DNA of 64,000 nucleotides from Chryseobacterium elymi (GTDB taxonomy: Bacteria; Bacteroidota; Bacteroidia; Flavobacteriales; Weeksellaceae): positions 85,980 to 149,979 of the forward strand of contig NZ_QNUH01000012.1 in assembly GCF_003385495.1 (NCBI RefSeq). The letters run 5' to 3'. The notes under the pieces are model-generated. The model ran no database searches. It worked only from the letters and a program-made list of their open reading frames with translations, and had not been told where the DNA came from. The stretch's first letter is position 1; each line of letters starts with the position of its first letter. The translations under genes were made by a program, and so were the position numbers. Below, one piece after another: positions 16,588 to 25,544 of this stretch.

Positions 16588-16655
16588 TATAATTTCTTTT
16601 CTGTTAAAGAATTTTCAAAAGTTATGCCAAGGTAAGAAAATCAAATTCATTTCCG

Positions 16656-16663
16656 TAATTTTG
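16656..16663 (+). promoter_or_regulatory. -7 box of the helicase gene
   Basis: TAATTTTG fits TAnnTTTG and lies 7 bases before the ATG at 16671. The transcript would be almost leaderless. No clear -33 TTG is seen. Confidence 0.35.
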
Positions 16664-16670
16664 AAGCACA

Positions 16671-18797
16671 ATGAACAATCATTTTTTTGACTTAATAGAG
16701 CACACGAACAGAAGCGTTTTTCTTACGGGGAAAGCAGGAACAGGTAAAACGACTTTCCTTAATGATTTTGTAAAGAAAACAAGGAAGAAGTATATTGTGG
16801 TTGCCCCTACCGGAATTGCTGCGATTAATGCAGGAGGAGTTACCATCCATTCCATGTTTGGATTGCCTTTAAGGACTTTTTTACCGACCACAGACCGTAT
16901 TGACGGTAGTTTGGCAAATAATATTGCCGACCTGATGCCCCATTTCAAATACAGAAAAGACAAGCTTAAACTTTTAAGAGAAGTGGAGGTGCTTATCATT
17001 GATGAGGTTTCCATGCTGAGAGCTGATGTCCTTGATATGATGGATTTCTCGCTGAGATTTATAAGAAGAAACAACCAACGGTTTGGTGGGGTACAGATGC
17101 TGTTCATTGGAGATCTTTACCAGCTTCCGCCGGTGGTGAGAGATGAACATATTTTAAAGATCTGCTATCAGTCACCATTCTTTTTTGACAGTCTTGCTAT
17201 TAAAGATATTCCGCTTCTTACCATTGAGCTGACTAAGGTTTATAGACAGTCGGATGAAAAATTCCTGGATATTCTGAACGCAATCCGTGACGGTGATGTT
17301 GCCAATATCAATTTTGAGGAGCTTAACAAAAGATACGATCCTGATTTTAATGCAGGAACTGAATCTTACGTTTATCTGTGTTCTCACAATAAGATGGCAG
17401 ATGAGATCAACCAGGAAAAGCTGGAAGAAATTGATCTGACGGTTAAAACCTATGAAGCCAAACTTTTTGGAGATTTTAAAGAAAACCAGTTTCCGAACGA
17501 GCAGTTTTTAGAATTGAAAGTCGGGGCACAGGTGATGTTTATCAGAAATGATATTACCGGTGAGAAAAAATATTTCAATGGAAAGCTGGGTGAAATTTCT
17601 GCTCTGGATGATAATGAGATTAAGGTTGTTCTTGATGGAAGTGAAAGGGAGATTACCGTTAAAAGAGAAGTCTGGGAACAGAAAAAATACTTCCTGGATC
17701 CCGAAAAAAATATCAAAGAAGAAGTTTTAGGGAGCTTTGAGCAATTTCCTATAAAGCTTGCCTGGGCAGTTACCATTCACAAGAGCCAGGGTTTGACCTT
17801 TGATAATGTGATCATAGATGCCGGAAAAAGCTTTACGGCCGGACAGGTTTATGTTGCCTTGTCAAGATGCCGTACGCTGGAAGGGATTGTTTTGAAATCT
17901 AAAATTACTCCTGAAGTTATTTTTAAAGATAACAGAATTCTGCAGTTTCAGGGAAGCACCCTTGCCAATGATAATGTAGAAGCCATTCTGAACCGCGAAA
18001 AATATGACTACAGCATCAAAAAAGTACTCCGTACCGTCAACTGTTTGTGGTTCCTGAATGAAGTGGAAGAGTGGAATAAACTGTCCATTACCACCAAAAG
18101 TATTGATCATGTAAAAGCAAATCAGCTGTATCTTCAGCTGAAGCACGAAATTGTCAGCCTCGGAAAGATCTTCGAGAAACTGGAAAGAGTAATTTCCCAG
18201 AAGGTTAATAATTTTATTGAAAACAAAGAAGAATGGTCTGATATTGAAAGTAAAACCAAAGGTGCGGTTAATTTCTTTTTCACAGAAACCAGGGATAAAA
18301 TATTCAATCCGCTGAAAGATTTCTATGCTGAAATTAAAGGAGCAAAAGGCCTGAAACAATACAATGAAGAATTCAGGAACTGGCTTGAAGATACTGAAGA
18401 ATACCTGAACAGCCTGAAAGAAATACATCTGCTGGAAACGAAGCTTTTAGACGAGAAAAATGATAAAGAAATCAATTTAAAGATCGCAAAAGTTCCCTCG
18501 CAGGTTCTGACCTTTCAATTATTTGAGCAGGGAAAAACGATTGGTGAAATCGCCATGGAAAGAGGTCTGGTAAAAGAAACTGTAATTGGACATTTAGCTA
18601 AATTTGCAGAACAGGGATTGCTGGATATTTCAAGAGTGATCACTTCTGATAAAATCAAAGCTTTTGAAAAAGAATTCTATGAAAATCCTCATGAAACCTT
18701 AACGGAATGGAAGAATGCATTGCCTAATGATTTTGAATTCAATGAGATCAGGATTTTAATTAATCACTATACTTTTAAAAGGGAAAAGAATTCATAA
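16671..18797 (+). CDS. Pif1-like SF1B helicase with C-terminal helix-turn-helix
   Basis: This 708-residue DNA helicase has the Walker A motif TGKAGTGKTTF (about residues 19-29), the Pif1-type VAPTGIAAINAGGVTIHS, Walker B LIIDEVSM and motif III GDLYQLPPV. The C-terminal UvrD-like motif reads AWAVTIHKSQGLTFD and then YVALSRCR. After the helicase core, residues about 610-665 form an HTH_40-type winged domain (FEQGKTIGEIAMERGLVKET), as also seen on some RecQ proteins. The class acts 5' to 3' on forked DNA and G-quadruplexes. It is a single gene. Confidence 0.92.
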   Translation: MNNHFFDLIEHTNRSVFLTGKAGTGKTTFLNDFVKKTRKKYIVVAPTGIAAINAGGVTIHSMFGLPLRTFLPTTDRIDGSLANNIADLMPHFKYRKDKLKLLREVEVLIIDEVSMLRADVLDMMDFSLRFIRRNNQRFGGVQMLFIGDLYQLPPVVRDEHILKICYQSPFFFDSLAIKDIPLLTIELTKVYRQSDEKFLDILNAIRDGDVANINFEELNKRYDPDFNAGTESYVYLCSHNKMADEINQEKLEEIDLTVKTYEAKLFGDFKENQFPNEQFLELKVGAQVMFIRNDITGEKKYFNGKLGEISALDDNEIKVVLDGSEREITVKREVWEQKKYFLDPEKNIKEEVLGSFEQFPIKLAWAVTIHKSQGLTFDNVIIDAGKSFTAGQVYVALSRCRTLEGIVLKSKITPEVIFKDNRILQFQGSTLANDNVEAILNREKYDYSIKKVLRTVNCLWFLNEVEEWNKLSITTKSIDHVKANQLYLQLKHEIVSLGKIFEKLERVISQKVNNFIENKEEWSDIESKTKGAVNFFFTETRDKIFNPLKDFYAEIKGAKGLKQYNEEFRNWLEDTEEYLNSLKEIHLLETKLLDEKNDKEINLKIAKVPSQVLTFQLFEQGKTIGEIAMERGLVKETVIGHLAKFAEQGLLDISRVITSDKIKAFEKEFYENPHETLTEWKNALPNDFEFNEIRILINHYTFKREKNS

Positions 18798-18834
18798 ATA
18801 TTCCTTTCCCTGATTGATTGTCTGATATTAAGAA

Positions 18835-19680
18835 CTAAGGATACATCGTATTGATTGTATTAATATCCCCGGTTGTAAAACCTGTCCTGTTGTAAGTAAA
18901 AGTGGTATTGTTAGCTCTTATAATTGTTGGCTGTCCGTTTTTAGAATAGGAATTGGGCCAATACATCATCACAGAATTAATATTGAAAGGGCCTATATCT
19001 GTTCCGGAATTGTATATGTTGAAATTATAAGCCTGCCCGCTCTGGATATTATTCCACTGAATACTGATGTACTGATCTCTGTCTTTACGGGAATGTTCGT
19101 GATAAAGTCCTACTGTATGTCCCATTTCATGAATTACTGATGCTACAGAAATATACTGATCCAAAGAGATAGTCTGCCTTCCGCCTTGATAGCCGATATG
19201 AGCCCAGCCATCTGATCCGGATGAACTTCCGAAAATAAATTCTACATAATTAGTCTGATTAGTACGCGGTATCCATTGAGTATTGGTTTTGGAATTATAC
19301 TCATTGACAGCAGAGGTAATTTTATTGGCATTGATAGAACCCATATTGCTGGCAACAGTATAATAAATTTTACCTCCCGGCCACCTTGAGTAGCTTGCAC
19401 CTCCTTTATCAACTGAGTTCTCTCCTGCCAACTGTTTGTCGGAAAGGACAATGTCTCCCTGGAAAAAATTCATTCCGTTTTTCCTTTCATACGTAATATC
19501 CTGACCTCCCAGTCGTCCATTTTTAATATTTTCCTGATGTAGAGCATTGGCTTGAGCCTCTGCGGTCAGCTCATCATTATTTTTGGTACAGGATGTTAAA
19601 GCCACAGCAATAACAAAACTTATAAAGACCGTTCTTGCCTTTATTTTCTGATAAAATTTTGGATTGGTTTTTTTGTTCAT
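18835..19680 (-). CDS. Astacin-family zinc metallopeptidase (M12A), lipoprotein
   Basis: This 281-residue peptidase of the flavastacin/astacin family has the full zinc signature HEMGHTVGLYHEHSRKDR (about residues 184-201) and the Met-turn SVMMYW with the Tyr ligand. The signal ends in AVALTSC, so the enzyme is a lipoprotein, and the following CTKNNDE is loosely like a surface-export signal. A propeptide of about 60 residues precedes the catalytic domain. The ATG at 19680 is chosen over a TTG 24 bases upstream. It should act on proteins or peptides outside the cell or in the envelope. It is a single gene, convergent with the helicase gene. Confidence 0.92.
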   Translation of the reverse strand: MNKKTNPKFYQKIKARTVFISFVIAVALTSCTKNNDELTAEAQANALHQENIKNGRLGGQDITYERKNGMNFFQGDIVLSDKQLAGENSVDKGGASYSRWPGGKIYYTVASNMGSINANKITSAVNEYNSKTNTQWIPRTNQTNYVEFIFGSSSGSDGWAHIGYQGGRQTISLDQYISVASVIHEMGHTVGLYHEHSRKDRDQYISIQWNNIQSGQAYNFNIYNSGTDIGPFNINSVMMYWPNSYSKNGQPTIIRANNTTFTYNRTGFTTGDINTINTMYP

Positions 19681-20040
19681 ATGAATATTTTTTATTGGTG
19701 TCAAAATATAATCTCTTTTCTTTCAATATACTAATATAGTAATTTATTTCCCTTTTAAATGATTTATTTTTATTATAATGTTTATATCCTTAATAATTAT
19801 TTGCTTTTGGCGGTAAGTATCAAAAAGAAGAGTAAGGTTTATATATAAGGAAAGTTTTATAGCAAAATCTTTTTTTTGCTCTTTATAAATAAAATGATCT
19901 CTAAGCAAAAGGAATCGAACAGCTCTTTAATTCCAATAGTTTTTTCCTGAACTAGCTAATCCATCCTATCAATTACAAAAAGTAACTAATGCGATTTATT
20001 AGGTTTAAATTTGTTTGGTTTTAAACCTAAAACTTAAAAT
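19681..20040. other. 360-bp intergenic region between the peptidase and monooxygenase-like genes
   Basis: It is strongly AT-rich and contains no plausible ORF. The only structure I can support is the inverted repeat and -7 box near 20001-20028 before the right-hand gene. Confidence 0.6.
20001..20028. promoter_or_regulatory. Inverted repeat over the -7 box of the LLM oxidoreductase gene
   Basis: AGGTTTAAA (20001-20009) and TTTAAACCT (20020-20028) are perfect 9-bp arms with an 11-base spacer. The -7 box TAAATTTG lies at 20006-20013, so a bound regulator would block the promoter. The ATG follows 12 bp after the right arm. Confidence 0.5.
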
Positions 20041-21045
20041 ATGAAAAATTTTGAAATATCGGTACTTGATCTTGCTCCCGTAAAACAGGGAAAAAGTATT
20101 CATGATACCTTTCAGGACAGTTTGTCTTTAGCAAACCATGCTGAACATTTACATTATAAAAGATTCTGGCTGGCCGAGCATCATAATATGGAAAGTATTG
20201 CCAGTTCCGCCACCACAGTTCTTATCGGCTTTATTGCCAACGGGACAAAAACAATTAGAGTAGGATCCGGTGGAATCATGCTTCCGAACCACAGTTCGTT
20301 AATTATTGCAGAACAGTTCGGCACCCTGGAATCTCTTTTCCCGGGAAGAATAGATCTTGGTCTGGGAAGAGCTCCGGGCACCGATGGTCTTACTGCCCAG
20401 GCTTTGGGAAGAAATCCTGCCATTATTAACCAACAGTTTCCGAGACAGATCTTAGAACTCCAGACGTATTTTTCGAAAAATAATTCTGATGCCTTAGTTC
20501 GTGCGATCCCGGGTGAAGGTCTCGATATTCCGCTTTACATTTTGGGATCCAGTACAGACAGTGCGTGGCTGGCTGCGGAACTTGGGCTTCCATATGCTTT
20601 TGCGGGACATTTTGCTCCTGAACAGATGGAAATGGCTTTTAAAATTTACAGAGAACATTTTCAGCCCTCGGAACAATTAGATAAACCTTATGTGATGGCG
20701 TGTGTTAATGGAGTGGCGGCAGAAGCTTCCGAAGAGGCACACAAAATTTCTACAACTCTGTTTCAGGCATTTATCAATATCATCAGAAACGACCGTAAAC
20801 CTTTTGCTCCACCCGTAGATGATATGGATGATCTTTGGTCGCCGATGGAAAAATCGATGGTGCTTCAGAAACTGAAATATACGTTGATCGGGAATCAGAC
20901 TGAAATTAAAGAACAACTGAAAGATTTTCAGGAAAAATTCAATGTAGATGAATTAATTATCAACTCACATATCTACGATCATCAGAAGAGACTGCGATCT
21001 TATGACATTTTCAGACAGGCGGTAAACTCATTATCCAAAGCCTAA
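20041..21045 (+). CDS. LLM class flavin-dependent oxidoreductase (luciferase-like)
   Basis: This 334-residue protein has the TIM-barrel fold of bacterial luciferase-like monooxygenases. Typical features are the N-terminal [34 protein letters not shown], then [36 protein letters not shown] and the late LIGN segment. This is the group 1 subfamily often annotated as MsnO8-like or YhbW-like, with unknown substrates. No signal peptide is seen. It stands alone behind a palindrome-overlapped promoter, so it may be induced by a small molecule. Confidence 0.88.
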   Translation: MKNFEISVLDLAPVKQGKSIHDTFQDSLSLANHAEHLHYKRFWLAEHHNMESIASSATTVLIGFIANGTKTIRVGSGGIMLPNHSSLIIAEQFGTLESLFPGRIDLGLGRAPGTDGLTAQALGRNPAIINQQFPRQILELQTYFSKNNSDALVRAIPGEGLDIPLYILGSSTDSAWLAAELGLPYAFAGHFAPEQMEMAFKIYREHFQPSEQLDKPYVMACVNGVAAEASEEAHKISTTLFQAFINIIRNDRKPFAPPVDDMDDLWSPMEKSMVLQKLKYTLIGNQTEIKEQLKDFQEKFNVDELIINSHIYDHQKRLRSYDIFRQAVNSLSKA

Positions 21046-21062
21046 CAAACCCTTCATATTAA

Positions 21063-21094
21063 TTGGCAGTTGCTTATTTTTATAAGTATCTTTG
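21063..21094 (+). promoter_or_regulatory. Promoter of ribB
   Basis: TTGG (21063-21066) and TATCTTTG (21087-21094) are 20 bases apart, an excellent flavobacterial promoter. The ATG follows 18 bases later. Confidence 0.65.
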
Positions 21095-21112
21095 CACAAA
21101 TAAAAAGTAAAC

Positions 21113-22234
21113 ATGTCTGATATTAAATTAAATACTATTCCAGAGGCTATTGAAGACCTTAAAAATGGTAAAATAATCATAGTAGTAGATGATGAAGACA
21201 GAGAAAACGAAGGAGATTTTCTTTGCGCTGCAGAATTGACAACGCCGGAAATTATCAATTTTATGGCATTTCACGGAAGAGGGCTGATCTGTATGCCGCT
21301 TCCTGAAAAAAGATGCGACGAGCTTGGCCTTGAAGTAATGGTAAGCAGAAGCAGTGATCCTAAGGAGACCGCTTTTACCGTTTCTGTTGACCTTCTTGGA
21401 AACGGAACTTCTACAGGTATTTCTGCCGGTGACAGAGCCAAAACAATTTTAGCTTTGATGGATGAAAAATCCAAGCCGACAGATTTCATGAGACCGGGCC
21501 ATATTTTCCCTCTTCGTGCAAGAAAAGGAGGGGTTTTAAAAAGAGCAGGACATACTGAAGCTGCTATCGATCTTACAAGCTTAGCAGGATTAAAGGAAGG
21601 AGGTGTGATCTGTGAGATTATGAATGATGATGGTACCATGTCACGTTTGCCTGAACTTCATGCTTTCGCTCAGAAACATGATATGAAGATCGTTTCCATT
21701 GAAGACCTGATCCATTATCAGCTTAAAAAAGGAAACCTTATCGAAAGGCTGGAAGAAAGAAAAGTAAAAACCGCTTATGGCGATTTTGATTTTTTTGCAT
21801 TCAGAGAAACGTCAAATGACCAGATCCATTTTGCCCTGACAAAAGGTTCATGGACGGTTGATGAGCCTGTTTTGGTAAGAGTTCAGTCTTCAGATTCATA
21901 TTTTGATGTACTGACAAGACTGAATAACGGAGAAAAACCTTTATTGGAAAAAGTAACCAATATGGTAAATGAAGCAGGAAAAGGGGCTGTTATTTTCATC
22001 AATAACGTTTCAAATTCTGAAAATACACTGAGAAAGCTTCAGCAGTTCCTGAATTACCAGGATGGACAGGAACAGCATCCTACTTTAGCATACAATTACA
22101 GAGATTACGGTATCGGAACACAGATCCTTAAGAATTTAGGGATCAATAAATTCAAGGTGATCACCCAAAACCCTAATATCAAACCACAGGTTGGTGGATA
22201 TGATGTAGAGGTGACAGAGCTGGTTCAGCTATAA
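21113..22234 (+). CDS. ribB: 3,4-dihydroxy-2-butanone-4-phosphate synthase with degenerate GTP cyclohydrolase II domain
   Basis: The N-terminal domain (about residues 1-205) is a complete RibB, which makes the four-carbon precursor of riboflavin from ribulose 5-phosphate. Its motifs are DDEDRENEGDFLCAAE, RPGHIFPL and RAGHTEAAIDL. The C-terminal 165 residues resemble GTP cyclohydrolase II (RibA), with YGDFDFFAFRE and a late DYGIGTQILKNLGI. However, the zinc triad (C-x10-C-x-C) and the RQEGRGIG catalytic loop are absent. The second domain is thus probably inactive and may be structural, and a separate RibA is expected elsewhere. The gene has its own promoter and terminator. Confidence 0.92.
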   Translation: MSDIKLNTIPEAIEDLKNGKIIIVVDDEDRENEGDFLCAAELTTPEIINFMAFHGRGLICMPLPEKRCDELGLEVMVSRSSDPKETAFTVSVDLLGNGTSTGISAGDRAKTILALMDEKSKPTDFMRPGHIFPLRARKGGVLKRAGHTEAAIDLTSLAGLKEGGVICEIMNDDGTMSRLPELHAFAQKHDMKIVSIEDLIHYQLKKGNLIERLEERKVKTAYGDFDFFAFRETSNDQIHFALTKGSWTVDEPVLVRVQSSDSYFDVLTRLNNGEKPLLEKVTNMVNEAGKGAVIFINNVSNSENTLRKLQQFLNYQDGQEQHPTLAYNYRDYGIGTQILKNLGINKFKVITQNPNIKPQVGGYDVEVTELVQL

Positions 22235-22290
22235 AAGTGAATGGTCAAATGTGAATTAACTTTGTTGTTAATTTTTATTTAGAGATCAAA

Positions 22291-22339
22291 GATTAAATGA
22301 AAAAGGTTTAGAGTTTTCTAAACCTTTTTATCTTTAATC
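22291..22339. terminator. Bidirectional terminator between ribB and fmt
   Basis: A perfect 13-bp stem (22300-22312 with 22317-22329, AAAAAGGTTTAGA) has an outer GATTAAA / TTTAATC pair. A and T runs on the two sides suit both converging genes. Confidence 0.75.
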
Positions 22340-22379
22340 ATGACAGATTTTTACTCTAAAATTTTCAGACCCTGAAGTC

Positions 22380-23324
22380 TTAGAGGCTTATTTCATCAAA
22401 ATTTCTAAATCCGTTCAGAAAATCCTTCACAGTCATTCTTTTTTTGCCTTCAAGCTGAAGCTCCTGAGGAAAATAAACCCCATCTTCGGTATAGATTTTA
22501 AATTCGTTCTTGGAAATATCCAAAGTTCCTGAAAGTTTTCCATGATCTGTAATTTCAAATTTTCCAGCAAATATTTTTAATCCTTTCCCTTCTTCTCCAA
22601 TTTTTATACATGTGAAAGCAGCCGGATAAGGGGACATTCCAAGGATAAACTGGTGAACTGTTTTTGAAGGAGCTTTCCAGTTGATTCTGGTATCTTCTTT
22701 AAATATTTTATAGGCATTTTTAGGATGTTCTACATGAGGCTGAGGTCTTTCAATAATGGAGTTTTTTGCCAAACCGTCAAGTGTTTTTACGACCAGCTTT
22801 GAACCCATTACCATTAATCTGTCGTGAAGGCTTCCTGCATTTTCATCCGGTAAAATTTCCAGTTCTTCCTGAAGAAGAATATTTCCCTCATCTATTTTTT
22901 CGTTAATAAAAAATGTAGTTGCACCGGTTTTTTCTTCACCGTTGATCACTGCATAATTAATAGGAGCCGCACCCCTGTAGTCAGGAAGCAGAGACGCATG
23001 AAGATTGAAAGTTCCCATTTTAGGCATTTCAAAAAGAACCTTGGGCATCATTCTGAAAGCTACCACTACAAAAACATCAGCATTCAGTTTTCTAAGCTCT
23101 TCTAAAAATTCAGGATTTCTCAATTTTTCAGGCTGAAAAACAGGAATATTATTTTCTGTAGCATACATCTTTACCGGCGACTGATTAATCTTCTGTCCGC
23201 GGCCACTGGCTTTATCAGCAACTGTTACAACACCTACAACTTCATGACTGGACTGATGAATAGCTTCCAAGGAAGTCTTTGCAAATTCCGGTGTCCCTAA
23301 AAAAACGACTTTCAATGATTTCAT
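22380..23324 (-). CDS. fmt: Methionyl-tRNA formyltransferase
   Basis: The enzyme formylates initiator Met-tRNA using 10-formyltetrahydrofolate. The 314 residues are the normal length. The N-terminal formyltransferase domain has VVFLGTPEFA at the start, the catalytic stretch FNLHASLLPDYRGAAPI (Asn, His and the later Asp of KIDEGNIL), and the linker to the C-terminal OB-like tRNA-binding domain (about 205-310). It is transcribed toward ribB and lies downstream of recQ with 235 bp of repeat-containing DNA between them. Confidence 0.96.
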   Translation of the reverse strand: MKSLKVVFLGTPEFAKTSLEAIHQSSHEVVGVVTVADKASGRGQKINQSPVKMYATENNIPVFQPEKLRNPEFLEELRKLNADVFVVVAFRMMPKVLFEMPKMGTFNLHASLLPDYRGAAPINYAVINGEEKTGATTFFINEKIDEGNILLQEELEILPDENAGSLHDRLMVMGSKLVVKTLDGLAKNSIIERPQPHVEHPKNAYKIFKEDTRINWKAPSKTVHQFILGMSPYPAAFTCIKIGEEGKGLKIFAGKFEITDHGKLSGTLDISKNEFKIYTEDGVYFPQELQLEGKKRMTVKDFLNGFRNFDEISL

Positions 23325-23417
23325 ACTGCAAAGATAAGGGTTTTTGGGAGTTGAAGAGTATTAGGCGGAAGAGTTTTAGAGTGTGTGAATGGGGTAATTG
23401 CTGGTTGACAGTTACTA

Positions 23418-23525
23418 GTTCGAGCCTCATATCTCGGAACGCACATCTCGAAACTTTTTAATTATTAAAATAAATTTAAATTCCTAGTTTATTACGTTTT
23501 GTCTGAAACCTTGATTCTCCCATTC
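23418..23525. repeat. Dispersed intergenic element (candidate)
   Basis: The stretch reads TTCGAGCCTCATATCTCGG, then AACGCACATCTCGAAAC, and further on GTCTGAAACCTTGATTCTC. Related blocks occur at 15884-16010. It lies between recQ and fmt and codes for nothing obvious. Confidence 0.4.
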
Positions 23526-23559
23526 ACCATTTACCTGCGAGCAAAATTCACTCTTGACC

Positions 23560-25467
23560 TTATTGTTCATTCAGCGCATATGTCCTGAAATTCAACATCT
23601 TTACCTTCCCGGAATCTAAAAGAAAAATCAGGTTTTCTAAAATGTTGTTTTTAGAATGATAATTAAGCTGTACAGAAAGATCTTCGATAGTCGATGGTTT
23701 TTTAGCCAACAGATTAATGATCTGCTGGGAAATATTTTTTCCGAAAATAGATTGCTTGTTCTGTTCACAAACTGAGCATTGTCCACAGTTCTTTGTGTTC
23801 TTTTCCCCAAAATAGGCGAGAATAAGTTTCATCTTACAGTAATCATTATTTTCTATGAAAAACTTAATCTCTTCCCACTTCTGAATTTTATTTTTCTGAA
23901 TGTGTTCAAAAATCTTCCAGTAGGCTGCATTAATTGCTCTTTCATCACGTTGCTTCAGAAATTTGATACTTGAAAGAGCTCCGTCCACATATTCCAGATA
24001 ATTTTTTTGCTGGAGTTCCTTAAGCCTTTCTTTAATAAGAGGAACGCTTACCCCTATCTTATTGCTGACCTGCAGCTCGCTGAACATTACCTTATGCGTA
24101 GTAATTCCTGATATGGTACGGAGCAGAAGCTCTATGAAATAAGCGTCTTTCCGAGGTAGCTGGTCTATTTCCTCAGCATTGAAGAGAAGCTCCAATGAAG
24201 ACAGGCTTTTGTTGTCATTATGATAGATGATTTCCTGATTATGAAGAAAATTGAGGACATTGCTGATCTTTGCTTTCGACAGTCGGGTAAAATTCTGTAT
24301 CCCTTGAATGTTCAGCTGAAAAACTTTTTCCGGAAGCTCAAATTCTGCTACCTGGAAAATAGAGTAAAGGTAGGTGATGATCTTTAAGAATTCAGCTTTA
24401 CTGGGTGTCTGGTTCTTTAGGATCTCATCGAAACTGAGTAATTCCTGTTTATTCCAAAGAAGAAAGGCGAAACTGTCTTTACCGTCTCTTCCTGCTCTTC
24501 CGATCTCCTGGTAATAATTTTCCAGTGACGGAGCAGGAGAGAAGTGAATCACAAAGCGGACATTGTCTTTGTCTATTCCCATCCCAAAAGCATTGGTTGA
24601 AATGAGAACATGGTTGTCACTTTTATTCCAGATGGCCTGTCTTGTGTTTTTTTCTTTCGTGGTTAAGCCGGCGTGAAAATAATCTACATTTTTAACCTGG
24701 TTTTTTTTTAGAAATTCTGCCAGCATTTCTGCATCTTTCCGGGTTCTTACATATACAATTCCGGAATCGTTGTTGTGTTTTAAAATATCAAAAACACGTT
24801 GGAATTTATCTGTAACTTCATCCAAAAAGATCCTGATATTTTCTCTCCTAAAGCTTTTCTGAAAAACAAACGGATTTTTAAGCTCCAGTTTATTTTTGAT
24901 CTCTTCCAATACTTTGGGAGTTGCCGTGGCTGTTAGAGCAAGGCAAGGAATCTTAGGATGGTTTTTTCTAAATTCTTTAATATTTTGGTAGCTGGGACGA
25001 AAATCCTGTCCCCATTCCGAAATACAGTGGGCTTCATCTACAGCTATAAATGACAGCTGAATTTCCTCAATGTTCTGAAGAAACTGAGTGTTCGTAAGTC
25101 TTTCGGGGGAAATATAGAGCAGTTTGGTAAGCCCGTCTTTGCAGCGGTCGTATATCGCTTCTGCATCATATTCATCAAGTTCGGAGGATAAATATTCTGC
25201 TTCAATACCGCGATGCTTAAGCTGCCCCACCTGATCTTTCATCAATGCAAGAAGTGGAGAAATGACAAGGCAGGTTCCTTCCTTCAATAAGGCAGGAAGC
25301 TGGTAGCAGAGAGACTTTCCTGCACCGGTAGGCAGAAGAACGAGACAGTCTTTTTCAGTAATGACAGCATCGATAATTCCTTCCTGAGAATCTCTGAAAG
25401 CCTCATAACCCCAAAAATATTTTAGGGTATCGTATTTTAATTTTTGGAAATCCTGCTGAGAAATCAT
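23560..25467 (-). CDS. recQ: ATP-dependent DNA helicase RecQ
   Basis: This is a 635-residue 3'-5' SF2 helicase. Motif I is LPTGAGKSLCYQLPAL, motif II DEAHCISEWGQDFRPSY, and motif VI QEIGRAGRDG. The RecQ zinc site is formed by Cys in YCKMKLILAYFGE and NCGQCSVC (about residues 540-562), and a winged-helix region precedes it. There is no HRDC domain at the C-terminus, so this is the shorter RecQ form. Such forms often coexist with a full-length paralogue in flavobacteria. The gene is transcribed alone, behind the terminator of ompA. Confidence 0.94.
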   Translation of the reverse strand: MISQQDFQKLKYDTLKYFWGYEAFRDSQEGIIDAVITEKDCLVLLPTGAGKSLCYQLPALLKEGTCLVISPLLALMKDQVGQLKHRGIEAEYLSSELDEYDAEAIYDRCKDGLTKLLYISPERLTNTQFLQNIEEIQLSFIAVDEAHCISEWGQDFRPSYQNIKEFRKNHPKIPCLALTATATPKVLEEIKNKLELKNPFVFQKSFRRENIRIFLDEVTDKFQRVFDILKHNNDSGIVYVRTRKDAEMLAEFLKKNQVKNVDYFHAGLTTKEKNTRQAIWNKSDNHVLISTNAFGMGIDKDNVRFVIHFSPAPSLENYYQEIGRAGRDGKDSFAFLLWNKQELLSFDEILKNQTPSKAEFLKIITYLYSIFQVAEFELPEKVFQLNIQGIQNFTRLSKAKISNVLNFLHNQEIIYHNDNKSLSSLELLFNAEEIDQLPRKDAYFIELLLRTISGITTHKVMFSELQVSNKIGVSVPLIKERLKELQQKNYLEYVDGALSSIKFLKQRDERAINAAYWKIFEHIQKNKIQKWEEIKFFIENNDYCKMKLILAYFGEKNTKNCGQCSVCEQNKQSIFGKNISQQIINLLAKKPSTIEDLSVQLNYHSKNNILENLIFLLDSGKVKMLNFRTYALNEQ

Positions 25468-25493
25468 AAAGTAAATGTAATAAAAGTATTACA

Positions 25494-25522
25494 ACAAAAA
25501 AAGCCGTGCAAGGCACGGCTTT
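25494..25522 (-). terminator. Terminator of the ompA pair
   Basis: A perfect 10-bp stem (AAAGCCGTGC with GCACGGCTTT) has a 3-base loop. A T-run follows on the minus strand. Confidence 0.85.
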
Positions 25523-25544
25523 GATATATTTACTAATAATTGTA

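Noticed and set aside
17862..18428. Long minus-strand frame of 188 residues inside the helicase gene
   Set aside because: It is very Phe-rich antisense of a well-supported helicase reading frame.
21700..22234. Calling the ribB gene a fully bifunctional ribBA
   Set aside because: The zinc cysteines and catalytic loop of GTP cyclohydrolase II are absent.
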